From Acidobacteriota bacterium (lineage in GTDB: Bacteria > Acidobacteriota > Terriglobia > Terriglobales > Acidobacteriaceae): 64,000 bases of DNA. Each line of letters starts with the position of its first letter. The first letter of the stretch is position 1. The notes under the pieces were generated by a model, which worked only from the letters and a program-made list of their open reading frames with translations, did no database searches and was not told where the DNA came from. The position numbers and the translations under genes were made by a program. This document shows positions 34,524-43,752 of the stretch, piece by piece. Where the stretch lies: contig JAJXZL010000045.1 in NCBI GenBank assembly GCA_021780075.1, positions 62,001 to 126,000 on the forward strand. Direction: 5' to 3'.

Positions 34524-36671
34524 ATGACAATGGGGCAGCAGAAGGAAGGCGCAAGATGGGTGCAGTTCGGCCAATTTGAAGCCGACCTGAAAAACGAGGA
34601 GTTGCGACGTTCAGGCGTGCGCGTCCGACTGCAGAGCCAACCCTTCAAGCTGCTGGTAGCCTTGCTGGAACACCGGGGAGAGGTGGTTTCCCGGGAGACT
34701 TTGCAGCATCTGCTCTGGGGAGCAGATACTACAGTTGATTTTGACCACAGCTTGGGCATTGCCGTAAACAAGCTACGCGACGCGCTGGGTGACTCTGCTG
34801 AAAACCCGCGCTTTGTTGAGACACTGGCCAAGCGCGGCTACCGGTTCATTGCTCCGGTCAAGGCACTCGAAGGGCAGGTTGCGGTACAGCCCCCGGAATC
34901 CACTCCGGCTGCGGCTGCCGGGTCCAGAGCTAACCTTAATATATGGCACTGGATTACGGGTGCGCTGGCCCTCCTCTGCGTGGTGCTGGCAGGGATTTTG
35001 TTTCACCGCCCTACAGACCATAAACCCTATCGCATTGTGCAGATTACCTATTCGGGGCAGGTGCTCACCAACGATCTGGACGTCGAGGGATTCTCAAGTT
35101 CCGCCAGTGACGGCACGCGGCTTTACTTTTCCCAGATGAATAATGGCAATCCCGTTCTGGCTGTGGGGCTGGCCGCCAACGGCGAGTTCACCTATATTGA
35201 TCTCCCCTCAGAAATTGGCGCTCCGCTAATTGGCTCTCTCTCGCCTGACGGGTCCAAATTGGCTGTTCGCAGCCACTTGCAGGCAGAGCCGGAGCAGCCT
35301 TTGTGGATTGTGCCCACCCTCGGCGGCGATGCTCGGCGCGTTCCAAACGTGGTGGCGCACGACGCAACCTGGATGCCCGACGGGCAGCGGCTGCTGATTG
35401 CCAATGGCAATGATCTGACCGTGGTGGGAACGGACGGTGGCGATCCGCACAAGTTGCTCAGTACGCCGGGGTTGGCATTCTGGCTGCGCTGGTCGCCCAA
35501 TGGCAGACGGCTGCGTTTTACACTGCGCGATACAAGACAGCAGACCCTGTCACTCTGGGAGGTGGCAGCGGACGGCAGCAACCCTCACCCGCTCTTGTCC
35601 GGATGGAGCCAGCCAGCATCGGAGTGCTGTGGCAGCTGGACCTCGGATGGAGAGTATTTTGTATTTCAGTCCTCGCGCACCGGCCATAGCGAGATATGGG
35701 CTCTGCGGGAGAAGCCTTGGTATCTGAAGGATCGCAAGCCGAGACAGATCACCAATGGCCCGCTCGACTATGAGGCTCCCAGCACGACCCCTGGCAACCG
35801 CCAAATCCAGTTCATCGGCGTGAATTCTCAGATTGAACTTTTGCACGCGGTGCCTAAAGCCTCTGGATTCGTCGCTTTGGACCGAAACCTGAGTACTGCG
35901 GCTTTGGCCGAGTACTCCTCTGACGGAAAGTGGGTTGCCTGGCTCAACGCCTCGGATGGATCCCTGTGGCGCAGCCGTGTAGACGGCAAGCAGCGCCTGG
36001 AGTTGACAACCCCGCCTCTGCGCATCTTCAGGATGAAGTGGTCCCCTGACAACCGGCAACTGGCTCTGATGGCCGAGGCGCCTGGCAAGCCATGGAAGCT
36101 GTACGTCATTGATTCAGAAGGAGGCAAGCTCACTCCTCTGCTGAACGAGGATGGCAATGAAGCCGATCCGGATTGGTTGGCTGACGGCCAGTCAATCGTC
36201 TTTGGGCGTCTGCCCGACCGCATGGACGTGGGCCAGCCCAAGGCCATCTACCTCTTGAATCTACATACCCATCAGGTGACGGAAATTCCCGGCTCAACCG
36301 GCCTCTTCAGTCCCCGATTCTCGCCCGATGGCCGGTATATCGTTGCAATCCGGCTGGATCAGAAAGCGCTCATGCTTTTTGACCGGACCCGCCAGCAATG
36401 GACCACCCTCGCGGTCCACGGCGCGGGCGACCCCACCTGGTCGCATGACGGTCACTCGGTTTACTTTCAGGATTTTCTTGAGACGGGCAAGCCCATCTAC
36501 CGCGTCACCGTTCCGGCGGGAGCGCTCGAGCCGGTGGCTACCATCAAGAATCTGCAGCCCATTGCTGCAACCGACTACCGGCTGATCGGGTTGGCTCCGG
36601 AAGATCTTCCGGTAGTCAGCGCTCGAACCTCCACCGTCAACCTTTATCGCGTGAATCTGGACGAGCATTGA
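34524..36671 (+). CDS. Winged-helix / one-TM / PD40 (TolB-like propeller) membrane regulator
   Basis: This protein of about 715 residues has an N-terminal OmpR/CadC-type winged-helix DNA-binding domain (FGQFEADLKNEELRRSG to RFVETLAKRGYRFIAPV, about residues 12-105). A Pro/Ala linker, one transmembrane helix (ITGALALLCVVLAGILF, about 142-160) and a large extracytoplasmic region with WD40-like PD40 repeats (SLSPDGSKLAV, RWSPNGRRLRF, RFSPDGRYIV, TWSHDGHSVYF) follow. It is a one-component membrane-bound regulator of a type abundant in Acidobacteria, with the sensor propeller outside the membrane and DNA binding inside. It is divergent from the starch operon, which it may control. The start is uncertain: ATG 34524 or 34530, both with weak ribosome binding sites. 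Confidence 0.85.
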   Translation: MTMGQQKEGARWVQFGQFEADLKNEELRRSGVRVRLQSQPFKLLVALLEHRGEVVSRETLQHLLWGADTTVDFDHSLGIAVNKLRDALGDSAENPRFVETLAKRGYRFIAPVKALEGQVAVQPPESTPAAAAGSRANLNIWHWITGALALLCVVLAGILFHRPTDHKPYRIVQITYSGQVLTNDLDVEGFSSSASDGTRLYFSQMNNGNPVLAVGLAANGEFTYIDLPSEIGAPLIGSLSPDGSKLAVRSHLQAEPEQPLWIVPTLGGDARRVPNVVAHDATWMPDGQRLLIANGNDLTVVGTDGGDPHKLLSTPGLAFWLRWSPNGRRLRFTLRDTRQQTLSLWEVAADGSNPHPLLSGWSQPASECCGSWTSDGEYFVFQSSRTGHSEIWALREKPWYLKDRKPRQITNGPLDYEAPSTTPGNRQIQFIGVNSQIELLHAVPKASGFVALDRNLSTAALAEYSSDGKWVAWLNASDGSLWRSRVDGKQRLELTTPPLRIFRMKWSPDNRQLALMAEAPGKPWKLYVIDSEGGKLTPLLNEDGNEADPDWLADGQSIVFGRLPDRMDVGQPKAIYLLNLHTHQVTEIPGSTGLFSPRFSPDGRYIVAIRLDQKALMLFDRTRQQWTTLAVHGAGDPTWSHDGHSVYFQDFLETGKPIYRVTVPAGALEPVATIKNLQPIAATDYRLIGLAPEDLPVVSARTSTVNLYRVNLDEH

Positions 36672-36859
36672 GCCGGCGTGCCCGACACTGACCCCGCCAC
36701 GCACCAGGCTTCGGCAGGAAGACGATATCCGTGTTGTCTCAGTTCCTCGCACAGTGTCGCTGGAGCCAGCCGCAGCTTGAGTCTCCGGGGGACCTGAGTT
36801 CTGTGGAGGAGATTCCCAACGGGACGCGCACAGAGACCGCCCTCATTCAAGCTCTACTC

Positions 36860-39727
36860 TCAGAAGTTGAGCCTCAGTTCAAATTGAAGCCGTCGGTTAT
36901 TCCCATACGCCGGCAACGAGGGATCCGTGGCAGAGGACAGCGTATTCGACTGATCAAAGAGCGGAGAGGTCAGGTTCCCTATCGGCAGCCCCCGATTGTC
37001 ATGATTCAGTAGATTGCGTACTGTGACACTTGCACTCAGATGCGTACCTGTAGGAGTTTGGGGGGTATTGAACAACCCGCGATGCAAGATAGCCGCAGGC
37101 GCCGTGACATTTTTCTCTCCCCAGTGCAAGGCGAAGGTGCGGCGGACGCGCAGATTCAACTCAACAAATCCCGGTCCCTGGCCAAAGTTGCGAGGAAGAA
37201 TCTTCTCGCCTGAAGTTGGCGCAGGATCAAGGAGCCCATACTTCGTGTGCACTACATCTGGTTGATTCGGATCAAGACTGAGTCCCGGCCGATCATTGAA
37301 GATTGAGTCTCCATTGTTGTCGTGCCCCGTGATGATGTTGAAAGGCGCGCCTGAACGCACAATGATGTACGGGCTCAGCATCGTTCCCAGAATTCCAGGC
37401 ATGGTTCCGTTGACTACAGCATAGTGGCGGATATCGGTTGCAGCGCGTGCGTACTCCGCGGAAAGGTTGCCCCCGGATACAGGAAACATGCCTGCCCCAT
37501 CGGTATTATCGAGCGCCTTGGTCCATGTGTAATTGCCAAACATGGCAAATCCGTTGCGGTACTTGCGCCGGGCGGAGACTGTGATTTGAGTCTCATTCAA
37601 TATCCCCCCCGAGTTGTATTGGTAGTTGTTTCCCGCAGAAGGGGAGGCCGCAATATTCGAAGAGTAGAAGAGATGGCGGCCCAGAGTGCTGGCCGCAGTG
37701 ATAGCCCCAACGGTTGAATAGGGCAGCTTTTGTTCAAGTGTGAATGAGGACTGGATCAAATATGGAGTGCGTAGTGTTGGGGATAGCGTCTGAATAGTCT
37801 GAGGAGCACCCTGACCGACGAACGAAGACGCGGGCGGCGGGGTGGGATAGAAATCCGGATTCCGAACAACGAAACGCTGCTGTGTCATCCCGTTGTACCG
37901 CAATGCATTCACATAAAGCTCCGGTGCAAAGCGCTCGAAGAAGATTCCTGAGCCGATGCGGATCACGGTTCCGCTGTTCCGGCCCCCTGGCATCCAGGCC
38001 AGCGCGAAGCGAGGGCCGACATCCGACCAGCGATGAATTGTGTTCTGGCCTTCCCACCGAAGCCCGGCGCTCAACGTCAATCTCGGCATGATCTTCCAGT
38101 CGTCTTGCAGAAATGTACCGAAATCAAACTGCATGAAGTCGGAGGTGGGGTCTCCGGCGGCAACGGTAAACTGGGAAGCTCCACCGCCCAAAGCGCGAAT
38201 GGCTGATGGGGACAAGCCCGTGGCCTGCAACACCAAGGTGCGCCTGTATCGTTCGATGGAGGATATATCCGTCATCACAGTTGTGCCATTGGAGTTAAGC
38301 ACCGGCTGATTCACGGAGTCCAGAACCGGGGCGAGACCGCCTGAGAAGACAAATTGGCCATTGAAGTTTGCAGGCGACTGATCTTGAAATTGCAGAACCC
38401 TCGATTGGCCGCCAAACACGATCGTGTGCGACCCATGAACATGAGAAACATAGTCCTGGAACTCATAGAGCGCCTGATGACGGGCAAACTTCCCTCCTGC
38501 CGCACCACCTCCAATAAAGGAGTTGAGAACCGTGATTGTGGGTGCCGAGCTGGAAGGAACCTGTGCCAGATTTTGCGAGAGAAATTGGAAGCGCAGATCA
38601 TTCACGCTCGATCGACTGACCGTGGTGGTCGCCGAGGCTTGTATATCCATTGATTGCAGATTTGACCCATATGCGCCCGTGCCCAGCAGGAAGCCACCTG
38701 GTCCAGTCGCGTCTGCTTGATCATGCGTGTATTCAAAGCGAGTTGTGAGAGCCGTGTTTGCGGTGGCCTGCAAATCAGCGCGGCCGCCAGTGGAGAGATT
38801 CTGCGCGGGAACGAGAAGTGTTTGACTAAGCTGAATGGGCTGCATTGCCGGACTGAGCACCTGCGCGTTGATCACGGCGTTATTGGTTGCAATTCGATCC
38901 TGAAAATCAAGAAAATAAGAGAGCTTTTGTGTAGCAGGGCCGCCGATGCTCGCCGTAATCAGCTGGGCGCGATAGGGAGCCTGGCTGGCTGCGAAGGGGT
39001 TGCGCGAATCAAACAGTGCATCGCTGATGCGGTACTCAAGCGAGCCATGGATGGGATTTGTTCCCGGCTTGGTCAAAATCTCAATTCTGCCCAAGCCAAC
39101 GTGGTCGAACTGCGCCGAGTACGGATTCTGGTTAATCTTGATCTCGCGAATCGCCGCTTTGGGAGGAAGTTTCTGGCCAGTGAAGCCGTCGGTATACAAC
39201 TGAGTTCCGCCGGACGCCGACGGACCAGCCATAGCGAGCAGGTCTTCCATCAGATCATCGGGATCATCCGGCAGAGATTCCATATCTTCACCGCGCAGAA
39301 CCATTGCTCCGGCATTCGCCTCCGGATCGGTACTGATTAGCGGCTCATCGTCGGCATTGACAACAACATCCGAAGTAACCGCCTCCACCTTCAGCGTGAA
39401 GATCAGAAGATCCGCTGTCGGGAGAGTGCGCATGACGCCGCGGCTTTGAGCAAAATTTTCTGCTGAGGCATACAGGGTGCACCTGGCCCCCTGAGGCAGC
39501 GCGAGTGCGTAGCTTCCATCATCAGCGGTTGTGCCGGTAATCACTTCCTGATGGCCGCAAACTGCCGTGACGTTTGCGCCATGAATGCCACCGCCATTCT
39601 CATCCTGTACGATACCGCGCAAGGTCGCAATGTGCTGCTCCTGTCCCCGCACAGGGATGAGCACGAAAAGCGGGACCATAAGGATTACGGCCGCTCCGTA
39701 TACTGAACTGCGTCTTAATCTCTTCAC
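36860..39727 (-). CDS. TonB-dependent receptor closing the glycan operon
   Basis: This 955-residue outer-membrane receptor has a signal peptide (AAVILMVPLFVLIPVRGQ), a carboxypeptidase-regulatory domain (LRGIVQDENGGGIHGANVT) and a plug (MVLRGEDMESLPDDPDDLMEDL, with GLGRIEILTKPGTN). Its barrel ends in RRLQFELRLNF. It is shorter than the other two receptors in the window. The GTG start at 39727 overlaps the epimerase stop as GTGA, so the receptor is translationally coupled to sugar-nucleotide and glycosyltransferase genes rather than to hydrolases. That makes export, assembly or re-uptake of a glycan or glycosylated molecule more likely than simple polysaccharide foraging. An ATG at 39769 is possible but would overlap the epimerase by 46 bases. 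Confidence 0.88.
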   Translation of the reverse strand: MKRLRRSSVYGAAVILMVPLFVLIPVRGQEQHIATLRGIVQDENGGGIHGANVTAVCGHQEVITGTTADDGSYALALPQGARCTLYASAENFAQSRGVMRTLPTADLLIFTLKVEAVTSDVVVNADDEPLISTDPEANAGAMVLRGEDMESLPDDPDDLMEDLLAMAGPSASGGTQLYTDGFTGQKLPPKAAIREIKINQNPYSAQFDHVGLGRIEILTKPGTNPIHGSLEYRISDALFDSRNPFAASQAPYRAQLITASIGGPATQKLSYFLDFQDRIATNNAVINAQVLSPAMQPIQLSQTLLVPAQNLSTGGRADLQATANTALTTRFEYTHDQADATGPGGFLLGTGAYGSNLQSMDIQASATTTVSRSSVNDLRFQFLSQNLAQVPSSSAPTITVLNSFIGGGAAGGKFARHQALYEFQDYVSHVHGSHTIVFGGQSRVLQFQDQSPANFNGQFVFSGGLAPVLDSVNQPVLNSNGTTVMTDISSIERYRRTLVLQATGLSPSAIRALGGGASQFTVAAGDPTSDFMQFDFGTFLQDDWKIMPRLTLSAGLRWEGQNTIHRWSDVGPRFALAWMPGGRNSGTVIRIGSGIFFERFAPELYVNALRYNGMTQQRFVVRNPDFYPTPPPASSFVGQGAPQTIQTLSPTLRTPYLIQSSFTLEQKLPYSTVGAITAASTLGRHLFYSSNIAASPSAGNNYQYNSGGILNETQITVSARRKYRNGFAMFGNYTWTKALDNTDGAGMFPVSGGNLSAEYARAATDIRHYAVVNGTMPGILGTMLSPYIIVRSGAPFNIITGHDNNGDSIFNDRPGLSLDPNQPDVVHTKYGLLDPAPTSGEKILPRNFGQGPGFVELNLRVRRTFALHWGEKNVTAPAAILHRGLFNTPQTPTGTHLSASVTVRNLLNHDNRGLPIGNLTSPLFDQSNTLSSATDPSLPAYGNNRRLQFELRLNF

Positions 39728-40746
39728 GCGATTCGCTCTGCAAGTTCTTCGTGATAGCTCAAATACCATTCGGCAAAGCGCTCAATGCCCTCTTCGATTG
39801 CTATGCTTGGCCGATAGCCGGTCAGAGAATTCAGATCGTCGATGCATGCGTAGGTTTCCGGCACATCTCCTGGCTGCATGGGCAGGTACTCGCAGATCGC
39901 GCGCCGTCCGAGGCTCTCCTCAAGCACCTCGATGAACCGCATGAGTTCGACAGGGCGGTTGTTGCCGATGTTGATAACGCGACTGCGAGCATTACTGAGA
40001 AACTCACCATTGCTGTGCTCCATCAGCGATGATTTAGGAGGCATCGGAATCAGGCGGGTAATGGCTTCCACCACATCATCAACATAGGTAAAATCCCGCC
40101 GCATATTGCCGTTGTTGTAGATTTTTATGGGGCGGCGATTCATAATGGCGTCGGCAAACTTGTAATACGCCATGTCCGGCCGGCCCCAGGGACCGTAGAC
40201 GGTAAAGAACCTCATTCCCGTAACTGGCATTTCATACAGATGGCTATAGGCATGGGCGATCAACTCATTCGCCTTCTTCGTAGCGGCATACAGTGAAATC
40301 GGATAATCGGTCATATCCGCGGTTTGGAACGGAATCGCAGTATTGGCTCCATAGACAGAGCTCGACGAGGCATATAAAAAGTGATGAAGCCCGTCAACGT
40401 GAGCGCAGGCCTCAATTAGATTGACAAACCCAGAGAGATTGCTTTGAACATAGGCCCCGGGATTGTCTATCGAATAGCGAACACCAGCTTGTGCGGCGAG
40501 GTGCAGAACACAATCCGGCTGCACACGGTGAACAAACGTGGAGACCGCATGCGCATTGGCCAGATCGATTGCCTCGAACGAAAAACGAGCGTGCTGCTCC
40601 AACTGCGCCAGTCGCGCTTTCTTCAATGACACCGGATAGTAGTCGTTCATATTATCCAGCGCAAAGACGGAATGCGATTGGTTAAGAAGTGCTTTAGCTG
40701 CATGGAAACCGACAAAGCCAGCCGCGCCTGTAACGAGGACCTTCAT
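39724..40746 (-). CDS. NAD-dependent nucleotide-sugar epimerase, probable UDP-glucuronate 4-epimerase
   Basis: This 340-residue extended short-chain dehydrogenase has the motif TGAAGFVGFHAAKALL at the N-terminus, HLAAQAGVRYSIDNP, the catalytic SSSSVYG and YAATKKANE (Tyr-x-x-x-Lys). VYGPWGRPDMAYYKFADAI and the DFTYVDDVVEAI block also match UDP-glucuronate 4-epimerases. It would convert UDP-glucuronate to UDP-galacturonate in the cytoplasm. ATG 40746 has GGAGGT six bases upstream and overlaps the phosphatase stop (ATGA). A UDP-glucose dehydrogenase that makes the substrate is at 59028. Confidence 0.87.
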   Translation of the reverse strand: MKVLVTGAAGFVGFHAAKALLNQSHSVFALDNMNDYYPVSLKKARLAQLEQHARFSFEAIDLANAHAVSTFVHRVQPDCVLHLAAQAGVRYSIDNPGAYVQSNLSGFVNLIEACAHVDGLHHFLYASSSSVYGANTAIPFQTADMTDYPISLYAATKKANELIAHAYSHLYEMPVTGMRFFTVYGPWGRPDMAYYKFADAIMNRRPIKIYNNGNMRRDFTYVDDVVEAITRLIPMPPKSSLMEHSNGEFLSNARSRVINIGNNRPVELMRFIEVLEESLGRRAICEYLPMQPGDVPETYACIDDLNSLTGYRPSIAIEEGIERFAEWYLSYHEELAERIA

Positions 40747-41894
40747 GCTATACCTCCGGCTAGGGTCCACCCAGCCTGACGTGTGTTCACGGCCTGCAAC
40801 ACTGGTTGATGCGCAGGGTCAGGAATATGAATGACGCTCAAGCCCGAGCGCAGTCGCAGGGACATCGGATTTTCTGCATCGCTCGACTGCATTAATCGTG
40901 CGAGAAGACAAGACAATAGCTCTGCGCGTCCAGTGATCAGGACATTCATGATTTTCTCTGGATGTTGTTTCTGTAATTGACCTTCGAATGCTCCACAAAG
41001 GCCAGCTTCGGCGCAGGTTTCAATTGTTGCGCGACTTCTATATCGCAACACACGCATTGCCGTCACAACGCCCTCGGTGCCGGCAGCCAGAACACGATGA
41101 ATAGGCAAACTCTCCAACAAATGAGCCAGGTCCTCCACTTCTTGGGTGATGTTGGTTCGGGTGATGTCGCTGGCAATCATCAGTAATCTCACTCCTGTCT
41201 TGCCGTCCTTCAGTTTGGGCAATATCTCGCCTGTGTGATGTGTCTCATTCAAGACATCGAGTCGAATCTGATCAGGCCAATTACTCGCAGTAATGCAGCT
41301 AAGACCTCCGTGAGATTGCTGCACACAATAAAAGCGGCTCAGATCCAACCCGAGTGCTGCCAGCAGCATGATTCGCGCCGGACCACCATGCGTCACCAGC
41401 AGGATGGTGCGCCCGGGATGTTGACTAATCAGCTGCGGCATCAGAGCACCTACCCTCTGCCCCATTCGCTGAATAGGCCATATCTGCGTTCCGTCCGGAT
41501 CCGAGTGCATAAACGATGCCGGCGCATGACGGAACTGACGAAACGAGTCCGGAAACTGCTGCCGAACCGCGTCATAGGTGAGCCCTTCCCATCCAGGGAG
41601 TTCAATCTCCTGCAACGCAGGCTCAATGCGAAAGTCAGGATTCACTTTGTAACCCGACAGCTCCTCTCGAACCAGCGCAGAAGTCTGCGTTGCTCGCGCA
41701 AGCGGACTGGAGTAGATCGCGTCAATCTTTTCGCCTGCCAGGTGGTGGCCTGCCAACTGGGCGCTGCGCATGCCATGCTCAGTTAGTACGCTGTCTGCAC
41801 CGCAGCCCTGAAAGCATTGCGCCTGATTGAGCGTGCTACGTCCATGACGTAGTATCCAGATGCGGGTTGGCCGGAAATTGCGTTCAGCCTGCAT
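40743..41894 (-). CDS. Histidine phosphatase (phosphoglycerate-mutase superfamily) with a second degenerate lobe
   Basis: The first half of this 383-residue protein (about 1-215) is a normal histidine phosphatase domain: phospho-His in LRHGRST (His17), Arg in SPLARATQT, Glu in LQEIELPGWEG and the second His in LVTHGGPARIM (His169). The second half (about 225-375: VRLLMIASDITRTNITQE, EGQLQKQHPEKIMNVLITG and further) repeats the alpha/beta pattern of the fold but lacks the RHG motif, so I read it as a degenerate tandem copy. It probably dephosphorylates a sugar phosphate or intermediate of the operon product. The start overlaps the ABC transporter gene by 11 bases. Confidence 0.83.
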   Translation of the reverse strand: MQAERNFRPTRIWILRHGRSTLNQAQCFQGCGADSVLTEHGMRSAQLAGHHLAGEKIDAIYSSPLARATQTSALVREELSGYKVNPDFRIEPALQEIELPGWEGLTYDAVRQQFPDSFRQFRHAPASFMHSDPDGTQIWPIQRMGQRVGALMPQLISQHPGRTILLVTHGGPARIMLLAALGLDLSRFYCVQQSHGGLSCITASNWPDQIRLDVLNETHHTGEILPKLKDGKTGVRLLMIASDITRTNITQEVEDLAHLLESLPIHRVLAAGTEGVVTAMRVLRYRSRATIETCAEAGLCGAFEGQLQKQHPEKIMNVLITGRAELLSCLLARLMQSSDAENPMSLRLRSGLSVIHIPDPAHQPVLQAVNTRQAGWTLAGGIA

Positions 41895-43752
41895 GTACAG
41901 CTACCTCTTCAATTCCGGCGTTCAACTGCTGCAGCCACATTGCAGCGTAGCTGCCTTTCTTGCTCAGAAGGCTCTCGTGTGTTCCCTGCTCTTCGAGCCT
42001 CCCATCGCAAACAAACAGAATTCGATCCGCATCCCTGGCCAGAAGAATGTCGTGCGTGATGTAGAGAGTCGTACGTCCCTTACTCAACTCTCTAAGTGCG
42101 CTTACCACCATGGCCTGATTTTGACTGTCCAACCCAGTTGTGGCTTCGTCCAGTAGCAGGATTGTGGAATCGCGCAAATGGGCTCTGGCGATCGCAATGC
42201 GCTGGCGCTGTCCGCCTGAGAGTGTCGTACCCCTCTCGCCCACCACCGCGGAATATTGCTGCGGGAGGCGATGGATGAACTCTGCTGCACGTGCTTTGGA
42301 CGCTGCGTGTCGAATGGCCTCTTCATCGGCATTCACTGAACCAAAGCCGATGTTCTCGCGGATGCTGCCTGTGAATAGGACGCTATCCTGCATCACGACT
42401 GCGATCTGAGAGCGCAGGCTGGAGATGGAATAATTTCGGATATCCTGGCCATCAATGTACACGGCGCCCTGTTGCGGATCATAGAAGCGCAGCAAGAGCG
42501 CGGCGAGCGTTGACTTTCCACTGCCTGAAGGACCGACGATGGCGACTCGTTCGCCGGCCTGTAGCTCAAATGAGACATTCTGCAGTACAGCATTGCCAGG
42601 ACGGTAGCCGAAACTGACAGAATCAAAATGGATCTTGCCACAGAAACGGGATGCCTTGATCGGCTGGACGGAATCTCCGATGACCGGCACTTCAGCAAGA
42701 AGCGCCAGCACCCTTGCCCCAGAGGCAAGCGCCTTGGCGATTTGTGTGAGGTACTTCGCTGTCTGCCGAATGGGCTTGAATGAGTTGCGAAGATAGCTGA
42801 CGAACACGATGAGATCGCCAGCCGTCAGCTTGCCATCTAAAACAGTGCTTGCGCCCAGCAGCAAAACCGCCGCCGTAGTAATAGAAGCAAACAAGTCAAC
42901 GATCCGCTCAAGTCGCGAAGACAGCCTTTGCGCTCGGTTGCCCTCCATTAGGCTGCCTTGGTTATCTCCAGCAAAGCGGCGCACAAACTCTTCTTCCAGC
43001 CCGAAGGCCTGGATTGTCTGAATCGCACCGATCGCTTCGGCCGCAATTGCCGCAATGCCGCCGTCCCGCTGTCGTTGCTCTCGTGCAACAAGCTGAATGC
43101 GCGTGGTAATGCGTGTCACTACGATGTAGAAAGCTGGGAAGACAAAGAGGACGAGTACGCCTAGTCGCCAATTCATCCACATCATGACGACAACTGTCGT
43201 CACAAGTACAAGGCTGTTGGACGCAAATGGGAGAAACGCAGAGACGGTTACATCGCGTAGTTTATCTATGTCAGCGGTGACAGCCGCAGTGAGGTCCCCG
43301 GTCTTGTGACGGCGATGGAAGCCCATATCAAGCGATTGAATATGACGAAAAAGACGCACGCGAAGCTTTGCCAGCACCCTGGAGGCTGCAACTCCCATCA
43401 CCACATTGCTCAGGTAGTCGAATATGCCCGCCAGAGCGCTGAACATTACAAGCCCACATACCGCGAGCCCAATCAGGAGAAGACGATGCTCTGTTCCTTG
43501 CACCGGAATCGAGAGCCCAAACAGGTAGAGAGTCTTGCTCTGTCCGTGGTTGTTACGAAAGATGAAGTCATAGATAAACTTGAGCGGCCATGGCTCCAGT
43601 ACGCGGAAGACCACTGTTGCCAGCACAGCACCAAACGCAGTAGCTAGAAGTCCCCGCTCTGCCATCACGTCCGTCTGACAGGTGCGCAGCAACTCGCGCA
43701 TAAGACGAAGCGTTTTCGGCGGCGATATCGGAATGACGGATGGGCGCTTCAT
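41884..43752 (-). CDS. ABC exporter, fused permease-ATPase (MsbA/lipid-export type)
   Basis: This 622-residue half-transporter has an N-terminal six-helix domain (about 35-320; for example LLATAFGAVLATVVFRVL and LLLIGLAVCGLVMFSALAGIF) and a C-terminal ATPase. Walker A is GPSGSGKSTLAALL, the signature is TLSGGQRQRIAIARA, and Walker B is ILLLDEATTGLDSQ, with His in ITHD. It works as a homodimer in the inner membrane and exports lipids, glycolipids or peptides. ATG 43752 overlaps the GT4 gene stop (ATGA). In this operon a glycosylated lipid or other glycoconjugate is the likely cargo. Confidence 0.92.
   Translation of the reverse strand: MKRPSVIPISPPKTLRLMRELLRTCQTDVMAERGLLATAFGAVLATVVFRVLEPWPLKFIYDFIFRNNHGQSKTLYLFGLSIPVQGTEHRLLLIGLAVCGLVMFSALAGIFDYLSNVVMGVAASRVLAKLRVRLFRHIQSLDMGFHRRHKTGDLTAAVTADIDKLRDVTVSAFLPFASNSLVLVTTVVVMMWMNWRLGVLVLFVFPAFYIVVTRITTRIQLVAREQRQRDGGIAAIAAEAIGAIQTIQAFGLEEEFVRRFAGDNQGSLMEGNRAQRLSSRLERIVDLFASITTAAVLLLGASTVLDGKLTAGDLIVFVSYLRNSFKPIRQTAKYLTQIAKALASGARVLALLAEVPVIGDSVQPIKASRFCGKIHFDSVSFGYRPGNAVLQNVSFELQAGERVAIVGPSGSGKSTLAALLLRFYDPQQGAVYIDGQDIRNYSISSLRSQIAVVMQDSVLFTGSIRENIGFGSVNADEEAIRHAASKARAAEFIHRLPQQYSAVVGERGTTLSGGQRQRIAIARAHLRDSTILLLDEATTGLDSQNQAMVVSALRELSKGRTTLYITHDILLARDADRILFVCDGRLEEQGTHESLLSKKGSYAAMWLQQLNAGIEEVAVHAG

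Noticed and set aside
36672..36859. Distant repeats GACACTG/CAGTGTC between the PD40 regulator and the receptor stop
   Set aside because: The arms are about 70 bases apart with no supporting structure; I do not consider it a terminator.
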